DNA of 6,562 nt from Janthinobacterium lividum (GTDB lineage Bacteria; Pseudomonadota; Gammaproteobacteria; Steroidobacterales; Steroidobacteraceae): positions 1 to 6,562 of the forward strand of contig CALPVO020000125.1 of the NCBI GenBank assembly GCA_943327025.2, read 5' to 3'. Positions 5,299 to 6,562 of the stretch are shown piece by piece. The position numbers and the translations under genes are program-made. Every line of letters begins with the position of its first letter. The first letter of the stretch is position 1. The notes under the pieces were generated by a model. That model was not told the origin of the DNA, made no database searches, and worked only from the letters and a program-made list of their open reading frames with translations.

Positions 5299-6562
5299 AT
5301 GTCGACGCCCGCTGATGTCATCAAGCTGATCCAGGACAACGAGATCAAGTACGCGGACCTTCGGTTCTGCGACACGCGCGGCAAGGAGCAGCACGTCACG
5401 ATCCCGGCCCGTTACATCAACGACGACTTCTTCGTCGACGGCAAGATGTTCGACGGTTCGTCGATCGCTGGCTGGAAGGGCATCAACGAATCCGACATGA
5501 TCCTCATGCCGGACCCGTCTACCGCCATCCTCGACCCGTTCTTCGAGGACCCGACGGTCATCATCCGTTGCGACATCATCGAACCGGCCACCATGCAGGG
5601 CTACGAGCGCGACCCGCGCAGCCTCGCCAAGCGCGCCGAGGTTTACCTGAAGAGCACCGGCATCGCTGACACGGCGCTGTTCGGTCCCGAAAACGAATTC
5701 TTCATCTTCGACGACGTGCGTTTCGGCAACGACATGCACCAGTCCTACCACCACATCGACTCCATCCAGGGTGCCTGGAACAGCGGTTCGATGCTGGAAG
5801 GTGGCAACAAGGGCCATCGTCCGGGCGTGAAGGGCGGCTACTTCCCCGTGCCCCCGGTCGACGCCTATCAGGACATTCGTGCCGCCATGTGCCGTGCCTG
5901 TGAAGACATGGGCCTGAAGGTGGAAGTACACCACCACGAAGTGGCCACCGGTGGCCAGTGCGAACTCGGCATCAATGCCAACACGCTCGTGAAGAAGGCG
6001 GACGAAGTCCTCATCCTCAAGTACGCGCTGCAGAACGTCGGTGCCGCTTACGGCAAGACGGTCACCTTCATGCCGAAGCCGCTCGTCGGCGACAACGGCA
6101 GCGGCATGCACGTGCACCAGTCGCTGGCGAAGGACGGCAAGAACGTGATGGCTGGCGACAAGTACGCTGGTCTGTCGGACGAGTGCCTGTACTACATCGG
6201 CGGCATCATCAAGCACGCCAAGGCGCTGAACGCGTTCACGAACGCCAGCACCAACAGCTACAAGCGCCTGGTGCCGGGCTTCGAAGCGCCGGTCATGCTC
6301 GCTTACTCGGCGCGCAACCGTTCGGCCTCCATCCGCATTCCGTTCGTGTCTTCCGCCAAGGCGCGTCGCATTGAAGTCCGCTTCCCGGACAGCACCGCGA
6401 ACCCGTACCTGGCCTTCGCCGCCATGCTGATGGCTGGCCTCGATGGTATCCAGAACAAGATCCACCCGGGCGAAGCCGCGGACAAGGACCTGTACGACCT
6501 GGAGCCGGAAGAAGCGAAGCACATCCCGACCGTGTGCCACTCGCTGGACATGGCGCTGGAAG
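5299..6562 (+). CDS. glnA: Glutamine synthetase type I (3' end outside window)
   Basis: The first 421 residues of a GSI are present; the full protein is usually about 469, so roughly 48 C-terminal residues are missing. The enzyme makes glutamine from glutamate, ammonia and ATP and works as a cytoplasmic dodecamer. The frame matches the family throughout. It has the N-terminal beta-grasp domain with FDGSSIAGW (51-59), including Asp52 (E. coli Asp50), and FGPENEFF (128-135) with metal ligands Glu131 and Glu133. [10 protein letters not shown] (266-275) has His271, equivalent to His269. [16 protein letters not shown] and the loop [11 protein letters not shown] follow. Tyr399 in that loop matches the E. 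coli adenylylation site Tyr397, so control by GlnE adenylyltransferase and PII is likely. Codons end almost always in C or G, as expected for a highly expressed gene. Upstream NtrC-type and sigma-54 sites indicate nitrogen-limitation control. glnB, amtB or ntrBC may follow but lie beyond the window. Confidence 0.97.
   Translation, partial: MSTPADVIKLIQDNEIKYADLRFCDTRGKEQHVTIPARYINDDFFVDGKMFDGSSIAGWKGINESDMILMPDPSTAILDPFFEDPTVIIRCDIIEPATMQGYERDPRSLAKRAEVYLKSTGIADTALFGPENEFFIFDDVRFGNDMHQSYHHIDSIQGAWNSGSMLEGGNKGHRPGVKGGYFPVPPVDAYQDIRAAMCRACEDMGLKVEVHHHEVATGGQCELGINANTLVKKADEVLILKYALQNVGAAYGKTVTFMPKPLVGDNGSGMHVHQSLAKDGKNVMAGDKYAGLSDECLYYIGGIIKHAKALNAFTNASTNSYKRLVPGFEAPVMLAYSARNRSASIRIPFVSSAKARRIEVRFPDSTANPYLAFAAMLMAGLDGIQNKIHPGEAADKDLYDLEPEEAKHIPTVCHSLDMALE

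Noticed and set aside
5275..6540. 421-codon open frame on the minus strand across almost all of the visible glnA
   Set aside because: It is the antisense shadow of a strongly C/G-ending codon gene. Its translation is Val/His/Arg-rich low-complexity sequence with no recognisable family, and glnA on the plus strand matches its family throughout.

Overview
This is a GC-rich chromosomal window carrying ordinary housekeeping genes. It most likely comes from a gammaproteobacterium, perhaps of the Xanthomonadales/Pseudomonadales type. The evidence is a two-gene glycyl-tRNA synthetase (glyQ, glyS), a downstream plsC-type acyltransferase, a type I glutamine synthetase with an adenylylation tyrosine behind a sigma-54/NtrC control region, and a REP-like inverted repeat. 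No finer taxonomic call can be supported from this sequence alone.

Layout, left to right. The window opens inside the 3' end of an RlmL-like 23S rRNA guanine-N2 methyltransferase gene (1-396, +). It ends 7 bp from the stop codon of a convergent leftward cluster, glyQ > glyS > plsC (4150 down to 404, -). glyQ and glyS overlap by four bases (ATGA), and glyS and plsC are 13 bp apart, so the three are probably one operon. Between glyQ and the next gene is a 188-bp divergent intergenic region with a REP-like inverted pair (4197-4262). A complete dienelactone-hydrolase-family gene follows (4339-5055, +). Next is a 243-bp regulatory region and then glnA (5299 onward, +), cut by the window end at codon 421.

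The most informative non-coding part is 5056-5298. It holds two 17-bp NtrC-type dyads centred 31 bp apart, a possible terminator for the upstream hydrolase gene, a possible IHF site, and a GG-N10-GC sigma-54 promoter. After the predicted start site comes an 83-nt leader with a strong ribosome binding site. The geometry closely resembles the enterobacterial glnAp2 enhancer-promoter, so glnA here is very probably activated under nitrogen limitation by NtrC~P and sigma-54, and its product tuned by adenylylation of Tyr399.

I see no mobile element, CRISPR array, tRNA or rRNA gene, toxin-antitoxin or defence module. I did not find an undescribed system. The items worth a second look are the absence of gmhB between glyS and plsC, the REP-like pair, the glnA control region with its palindromic -24/-12 element, and a few unusual residues in conserved motifs.
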